NCBI GenBank assembly: GCA_021808035.1
Contig: JAKBCG010000012.1
Coordinates: 1 to 17,495, forward strand
DNA: 17,495 nucleotides
Origin: Pseudomonadota bacterium
GTDB lineage: Bacteria > Pseudomonadota > Gammaproteobacteria > Steroidobacterales > Steroidobacteraceae
Reading direction: 5' to 3'
Shown here: positions 6,449 through 14,787 of the stretch, one piece after another
How positions within the stretch are numbered: the stretch's first letter is position 1
How the letters are laid out: the number at the start of each line of letters is the position of its first letter
The notes under the pieces: model-generated
Seen by the model: the letters and a program-made list of their open reading frames with translations, nothing else
What the model was told of the DNA's origin: nothing
The model's database searches: none
Program-made: the position numbers and the translations under genes

Positions 6449-6472
6449 CCGCCCAAATCCGCAGGGGAGTCC

Positions 6473-8833
6473 ATGATGCGTCAAAAGAAAATAGAAAGCC
6501 GCCAATCCGCCTCCCGCGTTCGCGCGGCCCTGGCACTGCTCGCGGCGGGCAGTTGCCTCGGCACCGGGACGGTCGCGATCGCCGCGGCGAACGGCGCTGC
6601 GACCGCCGGCAACGAGCTGCAGACCATCATGGTGACCGCGTTGAAGCGGCGGCAGCCGCTCGCGAAGGTTCCGGCGAGCATCACCGTGTTCACAGCGGCG
6701 AGCCTGCAGAACTACAACATCCAGTCCTTCACCGACTATGCGACGAAGACGCCGAACGTCTCGTTCAGCTTCGGCGGCGGTCCGACCGGCATCGCGGATG
6801 CGCGCACGGTCGCGATCCGCGGCATCACCGGACAGAACCTGTTCGGCACCGCGGGCGCGACCGGCTTCTACATCGACGACACGCCGGTGCCGGGTTCGAT
6901 CGACCCGCGCGTGCTCGACATCGACAACATCGAGGTGCTGAAGGGTCCCCAAGGCACGTTGTACGGCGAGAGCTCGCTCGGCGGCGACGTGCGGCTGGTC
7001 ACGAAGCAGCCGAACCTGACGCGGGACTCGCTCCGCGTGATGGCGCAGGCGGGAATGACCTCGGGTGGCGGCAGCGCCGACGGCGGCGGCAACCTGATCG
7101 GCAACGCCGTGCTCTCCCCCGGCGTGTTCGCGGTGCGCGCGGTGCTGTTCGTGAATCACGACGCGGGCTACCTCACGCGCACCTTCCCGGATCCGACGAG
7201 CCCGGCCGTGACCGATCCGTTCCTCGCGGTGCCGCGCCACAGCGTCGGCAACCAGGGCGCTGACACGACCTACGGCGGGTCGGTCGCCGCGAAGTGGCAG
7301 CTCTCCGATGCGCTGTACGCGCGCTTCCGGGTGATGTTCCAGGACACCAAGGACCACGGCTTCCCGGCGACTTTCGCACCGCTGCCGTCGTTCACGCCGG
7401 TCTACACCTTGAACCGGGCGTTCGACGTGCAGCCCGAGGCGACCGACGACTGGGCCCTGCCCTCGCTCGACATCCATTATCACGGGCAAGGGTGGAGCTT
7501 CGTTTCTTCGACCAGCTATTTCCATCGCCATACCCGCGACCTCGAGGACTCGACCTACGGGACGCAGCAGATTCTCTCCGGGTATTACCAGGTGAGCGGC
7601 CTGCCGCCGCAGCCGTTCCTCTGGGACGGCGAGCACTACCACAACCAGATCACCGAGGAGATGCGGGCGAGCTTCGACCCGGTCGACGGGATCAGCGGGA
7701 TCGTCGGCGTATTTTACTCGCACACCAACACGCGCTTTTTCATACCCCCGACGCTCGCGACCGGCCTCGTCGCCGCGACCGCGACCAACGGGGTCGTCGG
7801 GCCATGGCCGAACGACGTGATGTGGACGCAGAACAACCCCGCCACCGAGGAGGACTACTCGGTGTTCGGCGAGCTCTACTATCGCTTCCTGACGCGGTAC
7901 AAGCTCACCCTCGGCGCGCGCGAGTACTGGCTGAAGCAGAAGGCGGATTACACCGCGGACGGCTTCATGAACTTCGGGCCGACGCCGAGCGATCCCCAGC
8001 GCAACAGCCAGAACGGGTTCGACCCGAAGGTCGGGCTGCAGTACCAGATCGATCAGAACGCGATGATCTACGCGTCCGCGTCCAAGGGTTTCCGCGCCGG
8101 CGGCGCGCAAGCCTCGCTCCCGTTCTGCGCGTTGCCGAATCTGCCGGTGAACGACATCACCCAGTTGAAGTCGGATACGCTGTGGAGCTACGAGATCGGC
8201 ACCAAGATCCAGGTGCCGCAACCGGGCCTCTTGGTGTCCGCGGCGGCGTTCCACATCAACTGGGACAACCTCCAGCAACAGGTCGCGTTGCCCTGCGGCG
8301 CGTACTTCGACATCAACGGCAACACCGCGAAGATCGATGGCGGCGAGATCGACATCTCCGGCCACTTGACGCGGCGGCTGACCCTGCGATTCGGCGCGGG
8401 CTACGAGAAGACGCGGATCACCGATCCGGGCGCGCTCGCGATCGTCGGGGTCGCGACCGGCTCGCGGATCGCCGGCGTGCCGGCCTGGAGCGCGACGATC
8501 GGTTCGGTCTACCGGCACTCGCTGACCTCGTCGCTCGACGGCTTCGTGTCGGCGGACTACAGCTATACCGGCAACAGCGTCTCTTTGTTGAACGGCGGCG
8601 GCGGTGCGCAGGCGACCCGACCCGCCTACTCGCTCGCCGACCTGCGCTTCGGGGTCGACGAGGGGTCGACCGAGGTCTCGTTGAACGTGCACAACCTGAC
8701 GAACGCGAAGCCGAACCTCGGCGACATCGGCTACGTGGGCTATGCGCAGTACGATGCCTCGAACACGGTGATCCCGCAGGTGGCGACCCTGCAGCCGCTC
8801 ACCGTCACGCTGCAGTACCGGCACAAGTTCTAA
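6473..8833 (+). CDS. TonB-dependent outer-membrane receptor
   Basis: The 786-residue product is a TonB-dependent transporter. It has an N-terminal export signal (basic start, hydrophobic 18-38), a TonB-box-like segment LQTIMVTA at 49-56, a plug domain of about 60-180 with VPASITVFTA, TVAIRGITGQ and the hallmark EVLKGPQGTLYG (154-165), then a long beta-barrel ending in aromatic LQYRHKF as outer-membrane proteins do. ATG 6473 follows AGGGGAG at good spacing; an upstream ATG (6440) in the leader hairpin lacks this. The substrate is unknown: the plug type is shared with receptors for ferric chelates, cobalamin and organic nutrients in bacteria rich in such receptors. No ABC transporter or siderophore gene is beside it, and no Fur box was recognised. 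The divergent GlxA-type regulator hints at an organic ligand rather than plain iron control. Its stop overlaps that of convergent cbbR by three bases. Confidence 0.93.
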   Translation: MMRQKKIESRQSASRVRAALALLAAGSCLGTGTVAIAAANGAATAGNELQTIMVTALKRRQPLAKVPASITVFTAASLQNYNIQSFTDYATKTPNVSFSFGGGPTGIADARTVAIRGITGQNLFGTAGATGFYIDDTPVPGSIDPRVLDIDNIEVLKGPQGTLYGESSLGGDVRLVTKQPNLTRDSLRVMAQAGMTSGGGSADGGGNLIGNAVLSPGVFAVRAVLFVNHDAGYLTRTFPDPTSPAVTDPFLAVPRHSVGNQGADTTYGGSVAAKWQLSDALYARFRVMFQDTKDHGFPATFAPLPSFTPVYTLNRAFDVQPEATDDWALPSLDIHYHGQGWSFVSSTSYFHRHTRDLEDSTYGTQQILSGYYQVSGLPPQPFLWDGEHYHNQITEEMRASFDPVDGISGIVGVFYSHTNTRFFIPPTLATGLVAATATNGVVGPWPNDVMWTQNNPATEEDYSVFGELYYRFLTRYKLTLGAREYWLKQKADYTADGFMNFGPTPSDPQRNSQNGFDPKVGLQYQIDQNAMIYASASKGFRAGGAQASLPFCALPNLPVNDITQLKSDTLWSYEIGTKIQVPQPGLLVSAAAFHINWDNLQQQVALPCGAYFDINGNTAKIDGGEIDISGHLTRRLTLRFGAGYEKTRITDPGALAIVGVATGSRIAGVPAWSATIGSVYRHSLTSSLDGFVSADYSYTGNSVSLLNGGGGAQATRPAYSLADLRFGVDEGSTEVSLNVHNLTNAKPNLGDIGYVGYAQYDASNTVIPQVATLQPLTVTLQYRHKF

Positions 8834-9786
8834 CGGGCTCGCGGGCGCTTCGCTGGCGACCGGCGTGGCTCGACGCCGGCCGCCAGCAGCGCGGGGCCTT
8901 CGCGCAACGCGAAGCGCCGGAAAGCTTCGGCGATCGGCATCAGGCGCTTGTCCGAGCGCTGCGCGACGTGCCATCGACGCGTGACCGGCAGTCCGCGCAC
9001 GTCGAGCACGACGATGCGTCCGGTCTCGACCTCGAGGTCGATCGTGTGGCGCGAGAGGAAGCTCAATCCCATCCCCGCCATCACCGCCTGCTTGATGGTC
9101 TCGTTGCTCGCCATCTCCATGCCCGTCGGCGCCGCGACGCCCGCCTCGCGGAAGAACGCCTCCATCGCGAGACGGGTGCCCGATCCGGACTCGCGCACGA
9201 GGAAGCGTTCGGCGGCGACGCGGGCCGGCTCGATCGACCTCGCCCCGGCCAGCGGATGATCGGGCGCTGCGATGATCACCTGGGGATTGTCGGCGAACGC
9301 GGTCGCGCTCATCCCGCCCCCGTCCGGCGGCCGGCCCATGATCGCGAGATCCACCCGGTTCTCGTTCAGTTGTTCGATCACCTGGGTCCGGTTGCTGACC
9401 GCGAGACGGATGCTCGCGTCCGGATAGCGGGCCTGGAACGCCGCGAGCAGCCGCGGCGCGAAATACTTCGCGGTACTGATGATCGCGATGTCGAGGCGAC
9501 CGCGCCGCAAGCCCTGCAGCGCATCGATGCGCTGCTGCGCCTCCTCGAGCGCGCGGGTCACCCCGCGCGCCGCGTCGAGCAGATCCCGGCCCGCCTCCGT
9601 GAGTTCGAAACGGCGTCCGATCCGTTCGATCAACGGGAGCCCGGCCCGCGCCTCGAGATCGCGAACGTGCATCGAGACACCCGGTTGGGTGAGGTGCAGC
9701 CGCTCGGCCGCGCGCGAGAACGAGCGCTCGGCGGCAACCGCCTCGAAGATGCGCAGCTGTCGCAAGGTCACGTTGCGGATTGACAT
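8830..9786 (-). CDS. cbbR: LysR-type regulator of the Calvin cycle operon
   Basis: The 318-residue LysR-family protein has an N-terminal winged HTH (VTLRQLRIFEAVAAERSFSR and the recognition region LTQPGVSMHVRDLE, residues 6-46), a linker helix, and a periplasmic-binding-protein-like effector domain (RLDIAIISTAKYFAPRLLAAF onward). TAKYFAP and the later MGRPPDG are typical of CbbR, which senses RuBP, PEP or NADPH in different species and activates cbb genes. The start ATG 9786 is where family similarity begins; a 20-residue upstream extension would run into the operator. It diverges from cbbL with a 145-bp gap, the classic cbbR-cbbL arrangement, and two TNA-N7/8-TNA motifs lie in that gap. The C-terminus is arginine-rich and overlaps the TonB-receptor stop. 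Confidence 0.92.
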   Translation of the reverse strand: MSIRNVTLRQLRIFEAVAAERSFSRAAERLHLTQPGVSMHVRDLEARAGLPLIERIGRRFELTEAGRDLLDAARGVTRALEEAQQRIDALQGLRRGRLDIAIISTAKYFAPRLLAAFQARYPDASIRLAVSNRTQVIEQLNENRVDLAIMGRPPDGGGMSATAFADNPQVIIAAPDHPLAGARSIEPARVAAERFLVRESGSGTRLAMEAFFREAGVAAPTGMEMASNETIKQAVMAGMGLSFLSRHTIDLEVETGRIVVLDVRGLPVTRRWHVAQRSDKRLMPIAEAFRRFALREGPALLAAGVEPRRSPAKRPRAR

Positions 9787-9821
9787 CGATGCGCCCGTCC
9801 CGGATCGTGTGGATCCGTACA

Positions 9822-9867
9822 TAAGAAAAATCTGATAATAATCCAAACCAAAACTGATTTCTCCTGA
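9822..9867. promoter_or_regulatory. cbbR-cbbL intergenic operator, two CbbR consensus matches
   Basis: TAA-N8-TGA occupies 9822-9835 and TGA-N7-TGA occupies 9855-9867, both fitting the known CbbR motif TNA-N7/8-TNA. The pentamer CTGAT recurs at 9832, 9854 and 9864, spaced 22 and 10 bp. The segment is an AT-rich island in the divergent gap. A weak -10 candidate for cbbL (TACAGT, 9882-9887) lies downstream at a distance suitable for activator-dependent transcription. Confidence 0.65.
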
Positions 9868-9931
9868 TCGATACCGTCCGATACAGTCGGGTCATCGGGC
9901 GCGATGCCCCCTCGATCAGGAGCCACGAGCC

Positions 9932-11371
9932 ATGCGGGAAGCCGCCGAACGTTACCGATCGGGCGTGATGCCTTACGCCGAGATGGGCTACTGGGATTCG
10001 GATCACGAACCGAAGGACACCGACGTGATCGCGGTGTTCCGGATCACGCCGCAGGACGGCGTCGATCCGGTCGAGGCGGCCGCGGCGGTCGCGGGCGAGT
10101 CCTCGACCGCGACCTGGACCGTGGTCTGGACGGACCGGCTGACCGCCTGCGAGCGCTACCGTGCGAAGGCCTACCGGGTCGATGCCGTCCCCGGATCCCC
10201 CGGCCAGTACTTCGCGTACATCGCGTACGAGTTGGACCTGTTCGAGGAGGGATCGATCGCGAACCTCACCGCCTCGATCATCGGCAACGTGTTCGGCTTC
10301 AAGCCGCTGAAGGCCCTGCGGCTAGAGGACATGCGGATCCCGGTCGCCTACCTGAAGACCTTCCAGGGTCCGGCGACGGGGATCGTCGTCGAGCGCGAGC
10401 GGCTCGACAAGTTCGGCCGGCCCCTGCTCGGCGCGACCACGAAGCCGAAGCTCGGGCTGTCGGGGAAGAACTACGGCCGCGTGGTCTACGAGGCGCTGAA
10501 GGGCGGACTCGACTTCGTCAAGGACGACGAGAACATCAACTCCCAGCCGTTCATGCATTGGCGCGACCGGTTCCTGTACTGCATGGAGGCCGTCAACAAG
10601 GCGTCCGCGGCGACCGGCGAGGTCAAGGGTCACTATCTGAACGTGACCGCGGCGACGATGGAGGACATGTACGAGCGGGCCGAGTTTGCGAAGGCGCTCG
10701 GTTCGTGCATCGTGATGATCGACCTCGTGATCGGCTACACCGCGATCCAGTCGATGGCGAAATGGGCGCGGCGCAACGACATGATCCTGCACCTGCATCG
10801 GGCCGGTCACAGCACCTACACGCGCCAGAAGACGCACGGCGTCTCGTTTCGCGTGATCGCCAAGTGGATGCGCATGGCCGGTGTCGATCACCTGCATGCC
10901 GGCACGATCGTGGGCAAGCTCGAGGGCGATCCGAACGTGATCCAGGGGATCTACTCGGTGTGCCGTGACGCCGTCACCGCGAAGAACCTGCAGCAGGGGC
11001 TGTTCTTCGACCAGGACTGGGCGGGGCTTCGCAAGCTGATGCCGGTCGCCTCCGGCGGGATCCACGCCGGCCAGATGCACCAGTTGATCGGCTATCTCGG
11101 CGAGGACGTGGTGCTGCAGTTCGGCGGTGGCACGATCGGTCATCCGATGGGAATCCAGGCGGGCGCGACCGCGAATCGCGTCGCGCTGGAGGCGATGATC
11201 AAGGCGCGCAACGAGGGTCGCGACCTGTGGACCGAGGGGCCGCGGATCCTCGCCGACGCCGCGAAATGGTGCGCACCCCTCGATGCGGCGCTGAAGACCT
11301 GGAAGGACGTGACGTTCGACTATGCCTCGACCGACACGGTCGACTTCGTGCCGACCGCGACGACCGCTTGA
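9932..11371 (+). CDS. cbbL: RuBisCO large subunit, red-type form IC
   Basis: CbbL carboxylates (and oxygenates) ribulose-1,5-bisphosphate. The 479-residue protein is full length (form IC is usually about 485). Catalytic residues are intact: Glu56 and Asn119 of the N-domain, TTKPK with Lys171 and Lys173, the carbamylated-lysine motif DFVKDDE with Lys197, Asp199 and Glu200, His289 in LHLHRAGH, His322, loop-6 GKLEGD with Lys329, Ser374 in ASGGIH, and the phosphate-binding GGG at 398-400. The N-terminal pattern YWDSDHEPKDTDVIAVFRIT and the presence of cbbX place it in the red (form IC/ID) branch, not the green IA/IB branch. AGGAG (9918-9922) precedes ATG 9932. It heads the operon cbbL-cbbS-cbbX-cbbF-cbbP. 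Confidence 0.98.
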   Translation: MREAAERYRSGVMPYAEMGYWDSDHEPKDTDVIAVFRITPQDGVDPVEAAAAVAGESSTATWTVVWTDRLTACERYRAKAYRVDAVPGSPGQYFAYIAYELDLFEEGSIANLTASIIGNVFGFKPLKALRLEDMRIPVAYLKTFQGPATGIVVERERLDKFGRPLLGATTKPKLGLSGKNYGRVVYEALKGGLDFVKDDENINSQPFMHWRDRFLYCMEAVNKASAATGEVKGHYLNVTAATMEDMYERAEFAKALGSCIVMIDLVIGYTAIQSMAKWARRNDMILHLHRAGHSTYTRQKTHGVSFRVIAKWMRMAGVDHLHAGTIVGKLEGDPNVIQGIYSVCRDAVTAKNLQQGLFFDQDWAGLRKLMPVASGGIHAGQMHQLIGYLGEDVVLQFGGGTIGHPMGIQAGATANRVALEAMIKARNEGRDLWTEGPRILADAAKWCAPLDAALKTWKDVTFDYASTDTVDFVPTATTA

Positions 11372-11402
11372 ACCGGCGCCGGCGCGCCATCGGAGACTTG
11401 CG

Positions 11403-11843
11403 ATGCGAATCACCCAGGGCACCTTCTCCTTCCTGCCGGATTTGACCGATGCCGAGATCCTCGCGCAGCTGCGCTACGCGCTCGCGCAAGGATGGGCGAT
11501 CGGCATCGAGACCACGGACGATCCCCACCCGCGCAACTGCTACTGGGAGATGTGGGGCAATCCCCTGTTCGACCTGCGCGATCCCGCCGGGGTGATGCAG
11601 GAGTTGGACGCGTGCCGCCGCGCGCACCCACATGAATACGTGCGAGTCAACGCGTTCGATTCCACCCTCGGCTTCGAGACGACCCGGCTGTCGTTCATCG
11701 TGAACCGACCGGCCGACGAGCCGGGGTTCGCATTGCGGCGCACCGAGGACGAGGGCCGGCGCATTCGCTACACGATCGAGAGCTACGCGACGGGTGCGCC
11801 GCAAGGGCGGCGCTATCGGTCGCGCGACGGTGGCGCCGGATGA
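11403..11843 (+). CDS. cbbS: RuBisCO small subunit, red-type
   Basis: The 146-residue small subunit starts at ATG 11403 with GGAG seven bases upstream, 31 bp after cbbL; a longer in-frame extension lies in cbbL and is not coding. It shows MRITQGTFSFLPDLTDAEI, the segment HPRNCYWEMWGNPLFDL, and a long C-terminal tail (about 115-146, RYTIESYATG and beyond) that in red-type enzymes forms the beta-hairpin closing the central channel of the L8S8 complex. The stop overlaps the cbbX start (ATGA), so the two are translationally coupled. Confidence 0.97.
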   Translation: MRITQGTFSFLPDLTDAEILAQLRYALAQGWAIGIETTDDPHPRNCYWEMWGNPLFDLRDPAGVMQELDACRRAHPHEYVRVNAFDSTLGFETTRLSFIVNRPADEPGFALRRTEDEGRRIRYTIESYATGAPQGRRYRSRDGGAG

Positions 11844-12772
11844 ACGACGTCGCCCCGGCCGGCAGCGCGAGCGCGGTCCCGGTCGAGGTCGACCTGCGCG
11901 CGCTCGCCGCCGACACCCAGGTCCACGAGGTCCTCGAGGAGCTCGACGGGGCCCTGGTGGGTTTGCAGCCCGTGAAGGCGCGGGTCCGCGAGATCGCCGC
12001 CCTCCTCCTCGTCGAGCGCGCCCGCCGGCAGCTCGGCCTGTCCGCCGGCACGCCGTCGCTGCACATGTCCTTCACCGGGAACCCCGGCACGGGCAAGACG
12101 ACGGTCGCGTTGCGGATGGCGCGGATCCTGCATCGCCTGGGCTACGTGCGCAAAGGCCACCTGGTGGCGGTCACGCGCGACGACCTCGTCGGGCAGTACA
12201 TCGGGCATACCGCGCCGAAGACCAAGGACGTGTTGAAGAAGGCGATGGGCGGCGTGCTGTTCATCGACGAGGCCTACTATCTCCATCGGCCGGAGAACGA
12301 GCGCGACTACGGCCAGGAGGCGATCGAGATCCTGATGCAGGTGATGGAGAACCAGCGCGATGATCTGGTCGTGATCCTCGCCGGATACGCCGATCGCATG
12401 GAAACGTTCTTCCGGTCGAACCCCGGCCTGTCGTCGCGGATCGCGCACCACGTCGAGTTCCCCGACTACGGCGCCGCCGAACTGGAGCGGATCGCGCTGC
12501 AGATGCTGCAGACGATGCAGTACCGCTTGAGCCCGTCGGGGCTCGAGGCGCTGCGCGAGTACATCCCGCGGCGGATGCGGCAGCCGCACTTCGCGAACGC
12601 CCGCTCCGTGCGCAACGCGCTCGACCGTGCGCGGCTGCGGCAGGCGAGCCGCCTGGTCGCGAGCCGCGACCGACCCGTGTCGCGCGAGGACCTGATGACG
12701 ATCGAGGCGCAGGACCTGCGCGCGAGCCGCGTGTTCGCCGGGCCCGCGGCGCCCACCGGATCGGAGGCATGA
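11840..12772 (+). CDS. cbbX: CbbX, AAA+ activase of red-type RuBisCO
   Basis: CbbX hexamers use ATP to thread the RuBisCO large-subunit C-terminus and release inhibitory sugar phosphates. The 310-residue protein has Walker A GNPGTGKT at 80-87, Walker B VLFIDEA at 139-145, the pore-loop aromatic motif QYIG at 119-122, a sensor-1 strand VVILAGY at 177-183, and arginines at 192 and 200 in the arginine-finger region, followed by a helical C-terminal AAA+ lid. Its ATG overlaps the cbbS stop by 4 bases (ATGA). Its presence matches the red-type RuBisCO; a CbbQ/CbbO pair would be expected for a green-type or form II enzyme. Confidence 0.97.
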   Translation: MNDVAPAGSASAVPVEVDLRALAADTQVHEVLEELDGALVGLQPVKARVREIAALLLVERARRQLGLSAGTPSLHMSFTGNPGTGKTTVALRMARILHRLGYVRKGHLVAVTRDDLVGQYIGHTAPKTKDVLKKAMGGVLFIDEAYYLHRPENERDYGQEAIEILMQVMENQRDDLVVILAGYADRMETFFRSNPGLSSRIAHHVEFPDYGAAELERIALQMLQTMQYRLSPSGLEALREYIPRRMRQPHFANARSVRNALDRARLRQASRLVASRDRPVSREDLMTIEAQDLRASRVFAGPAAPTGSEA

Positions 12773-12775
12773 ACG

Positions 12776-13852
12776 ATGACCCATCGGGAAATGACGATCA
12801 CGGAGTTCATGATCTCGCAACAGCGGCGCTTCCCCGGTGCGAGCGGGGAATTCACCGCGTTGCTCAATCACATGCGGCTCGCCTGCAAACGGATCAGCTT
12901 CCTGGTGGGGCGCGGCGCGCTCGCCGGGGCGCCCGGTGAGACAGGCGTCGCGACCGCACCGGACGCACCGTCGACGACGCTCCACCGCATCGCGAACGAC
13001 ATCTTCCTGCGGACGACCGAATTCGGCGGTGATCTCGCCGGGATGGTCTCGGAGGAACTCGAGGACCCCTACCCGATCCCCGGCGACTATCCCCGCGGCC
13101 GCTATCTGCTGTGCTTCGATCCGCTCGACGGCTCGACCAACGTCGACGTGAACGCGCCGGTCGGCAGCATCTTCTCGGTGCTGCGCGCGCCGCGCGGGAC
13201 AGAACCGCCGGCGGTCACCGACTTCCTGCAACCCGGCACCCAGCAGGTCGGCGCCGGCTATGCGATCTACGGTCCGACGACCATGCTCGTGCTCTCCGTC
13301 GGCCGGGGCGTTCACGGGTTCACGCTCGATCGCGGTTTCGGCGAATTCGTGCTGACCCATCCCGACATGCGGATCCCGGAAGAGACCTGCGAGTTCGCGA
13401 TCAACGCCTCGAACGAGCGGTTCTGGGAGCCGCCGGTGAAACGGTACGTCGCCGAATGCCTCGCCGGCCGGTCGGGCGTGCGCGGCAAGGACTTCAACAC
13501 GCGCTGGGTCGCGTCGCTGGTCGCCGAGACGCACCGGATCCTGATCCGCGGCGGCCTGTGCCTGGTCCCGAAGGACAATCGGGATCCGGCGCGGCCAGGC
13601 CGCCTGCGCCTGCTGTACGAGGCGAATCCGATCGCGATGCTGATCGAGCAGGCCGGCGGCGCCGCGTCGACCGGTCGCGGCCGCGTGCTCGAGGTGGCGC
13701 CCGGCGAGCTGCACCAGCGGGTCCCCGTGGTACTCGGCTGCCGCAGCGAAGTCGAGCGGATCGAGCGCTATCATCTCGAGCACGACCGGGGGCTCGACAC
13801 GGTCTACCGTTCGCCGTTGTTCAAGGAGCGCTCGCTGTTCATCGACGATTGA
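12776..13852 (+). CDS. cbbF: fructose-1,6-bisphosphatase class I
   Basis: This enzyme hydrolyses fructose-1,6-bisphosphate in Calvin-cycle regeneration and gluconeogenesis. The 358-residue protein has class I FBPase motifs: metal-binding SEELEDP at 92-98, the signature FDPLDGSTNVD at 114-124, GYAIYGPTTMLV at 161-172, and the substrate/metal segment LRLLYEANPIAMLIEQAGG at 277-295. The start at 12776 has GGAGG (12763-12767) at 8-nt spacing, four bases after the cbbX stop. Its place between cbbX and cbbP indicates a Calvin-cycle role. Whether it also hydrolyses sedoheptulose-1,7-bisphosphate, as some cbb-operon FBPases do, cannot be judged here. Confidence 0.96.
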   Translation: MTHREMTITEFMISQQRRFPGASGEFTALLNHMRLACKRISFLVGRGALAGAPGETGVATAPDAPSTTLHRIANDIFLRTTEFGGDLAGMVSEELEDPYPIPGDYPRGRYLLCFDPLDGSTNVDVNAPVGSIFSVLRAPRGTEPPAVTDFLQPGTQQVGAGYAIYGPTTMLVLSVGRGVHGFTLDRGFGEFVLTHPDMRIPEETCEFAINASNERFWEPPVKRYVAECLAGRSGVRGKDFNTRWVASLVAETHRILIRGGLCLVPKDNRDPARPGRLRLLYEANPIAMLIEQAGGAASTGRGRVLEVAPGELHQRVPVVLGCRSEVERIERYHLEHDRGLDTVYRSPLFKERSLFIDD

Positions 13853-13886
13853 CCGTCCCCGACGCAAGCCCCGCAAGGAGCGACTG

Positions 13887-14786
13887 ATGTCCGCCAAGCA
13901 CCCGATCATCGCGGTGACCGGCTCCTCCGGCGCCGGAACGACCTCGGTGACCCGCACGTTCGCGTGGATCTTCCGCCGCGAGAAGATCCGCGCGGCGTAC
14001 ATCGAGGGGGATTCCTTCCACCGTTACGATCGCGAGGAGATGAAGAAAAAGATCGCCGAGGCCGCCGCGCGCGGCGATCATCACCTCAGTCACTTCGGAC
14101 CGGAGAACAACCTGTTCGCCGACCTCGAGGCGCTGTTCCGCAGCTACGGGCAGAACGGTCGCGGCCGGATGCGCCGGTACCTGCACAACGACGCGGAGGC
14201 CGCGCCCTACGGACAGACCCCGGGGACGTTCACCCCGTGGGAGGACATTCCGGAGGGCACCGACCTGCTGTTCTACGAAGGACTGCACGGCGCGGTGGTG
14301 ACCCCGGAGGTGAACGTCGCGCAGCACGCGGATCTCACGATCGGCGTCGTGCCGATCATCAACCTCGAATGGATCCAGAAGCTGCACCGGGACCGCGACG
14401 CGCGCGGCTATTCGACCGAAGCGGTCGTCGACACCGTGCTGCGCCGGATGCCGGACTACGTGAACTACATCTGTCCGCAGTTCTCGCGCACGCACATCAA
14501 CTTCCAGCGCGTGCCGACCGTCGACACCTCGAACCCGTTCGTCGCGCGGCACATTCCGACCGCCGACGAGAGCTTCGTGGTGATCCGGTTCGAGAACCCC
14601 AAGGGGATCGACTTCCCGTACCTGCTGTCGATGATCCACGATTCGTTCATGTCGCGCGCGAACATCATCGTCGTACCCGGCGGCAAGATGGAGCTCGCGA
14701 TGCAGCTCATCCTGACCCCGATGATCTTGAAGCTGATGGACGTGCGACGCCGCGCGCTCGGCCTCTCTGGACCTCCCGGCGCGTGA
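13887..14786 (+). CDS. cbbP: phosphoribulokinase
   Basis: Phosphoribulokinase phosphorylates ribulose-5-phosphate with ATP to make the RuBisCO substrate. The 299-residue protein is the bacterial octameric type: P-loop GSSGAGTTS at 12-20, catalytic Asp42 in IEGDSFHRYDR, Walker-B-like FYEGLHG at 129-135 with Glu131, EWIQKLHRDRDARGYSTEAV at 161-180 and TFTPWEDIPEGTDLL. AAGGAG (13875-13880) lies six bases before the ATG, 34 bp after cbbF. It is the last gene of the visible cbb operon. Its TGA is separated by one base from the stop of the convergent ScfR-like regulator, leaving no space for a terminator between them. Confidence 0.97.
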   Translation: MSAKHPIIAVTGSSGAGTTSVTRTFAWIFRREKIRAAYIEGDSFHRYDREEMKKKIAEAAARGDHHLSHFGPENNLFADLEALFRSYGQNGRGRMRRYLHNDAEAAPYGQTPGTFTPWEDIPEGTDLLFYEGLHGAVVTPEVNVAQHADLTIGVVPIINLEWIQKLHRDRDARGYSTEAVVDTVLRRMPDYVNYICPQFSRTHINFQRVPTVDTSNPFVARHIPTADESFVVIRFENPKGIDFPYLLSMIHDSFMSRANIIVVPGGKMELAMQLILTPMILKLMDVRRRALGLSGPPGA

Positions 14787-14787
14787 G

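Noticed and set aside
7294..9783. 829-codon plus-strand open frame over the receptor end and antisense to cbbR
   Set aside because: Arginine-rich low-complexity translation with no motifs; it crosses two well supported genes in the wrong frame.
6371..10006. Very long (1211-codon) open frame on the minus strand across the TonB receptor and cbbR
   Set aside because: It lies antisense to the receptor and out of frame with cbbR, is extremely rich in arginine, glutamate and valine, and shows no recognisable domain. Both overlapped genes have clear family motifs. It is a GC-rich shadow.
11813..14002. 729-codon minus-strand open frame opposite cbbX, cbbF and the start of cbbP
   Set aside because: Antisense to three genes with intact catalytic motifs; composition typical of the complementary strand of GC-rich coding DNA.
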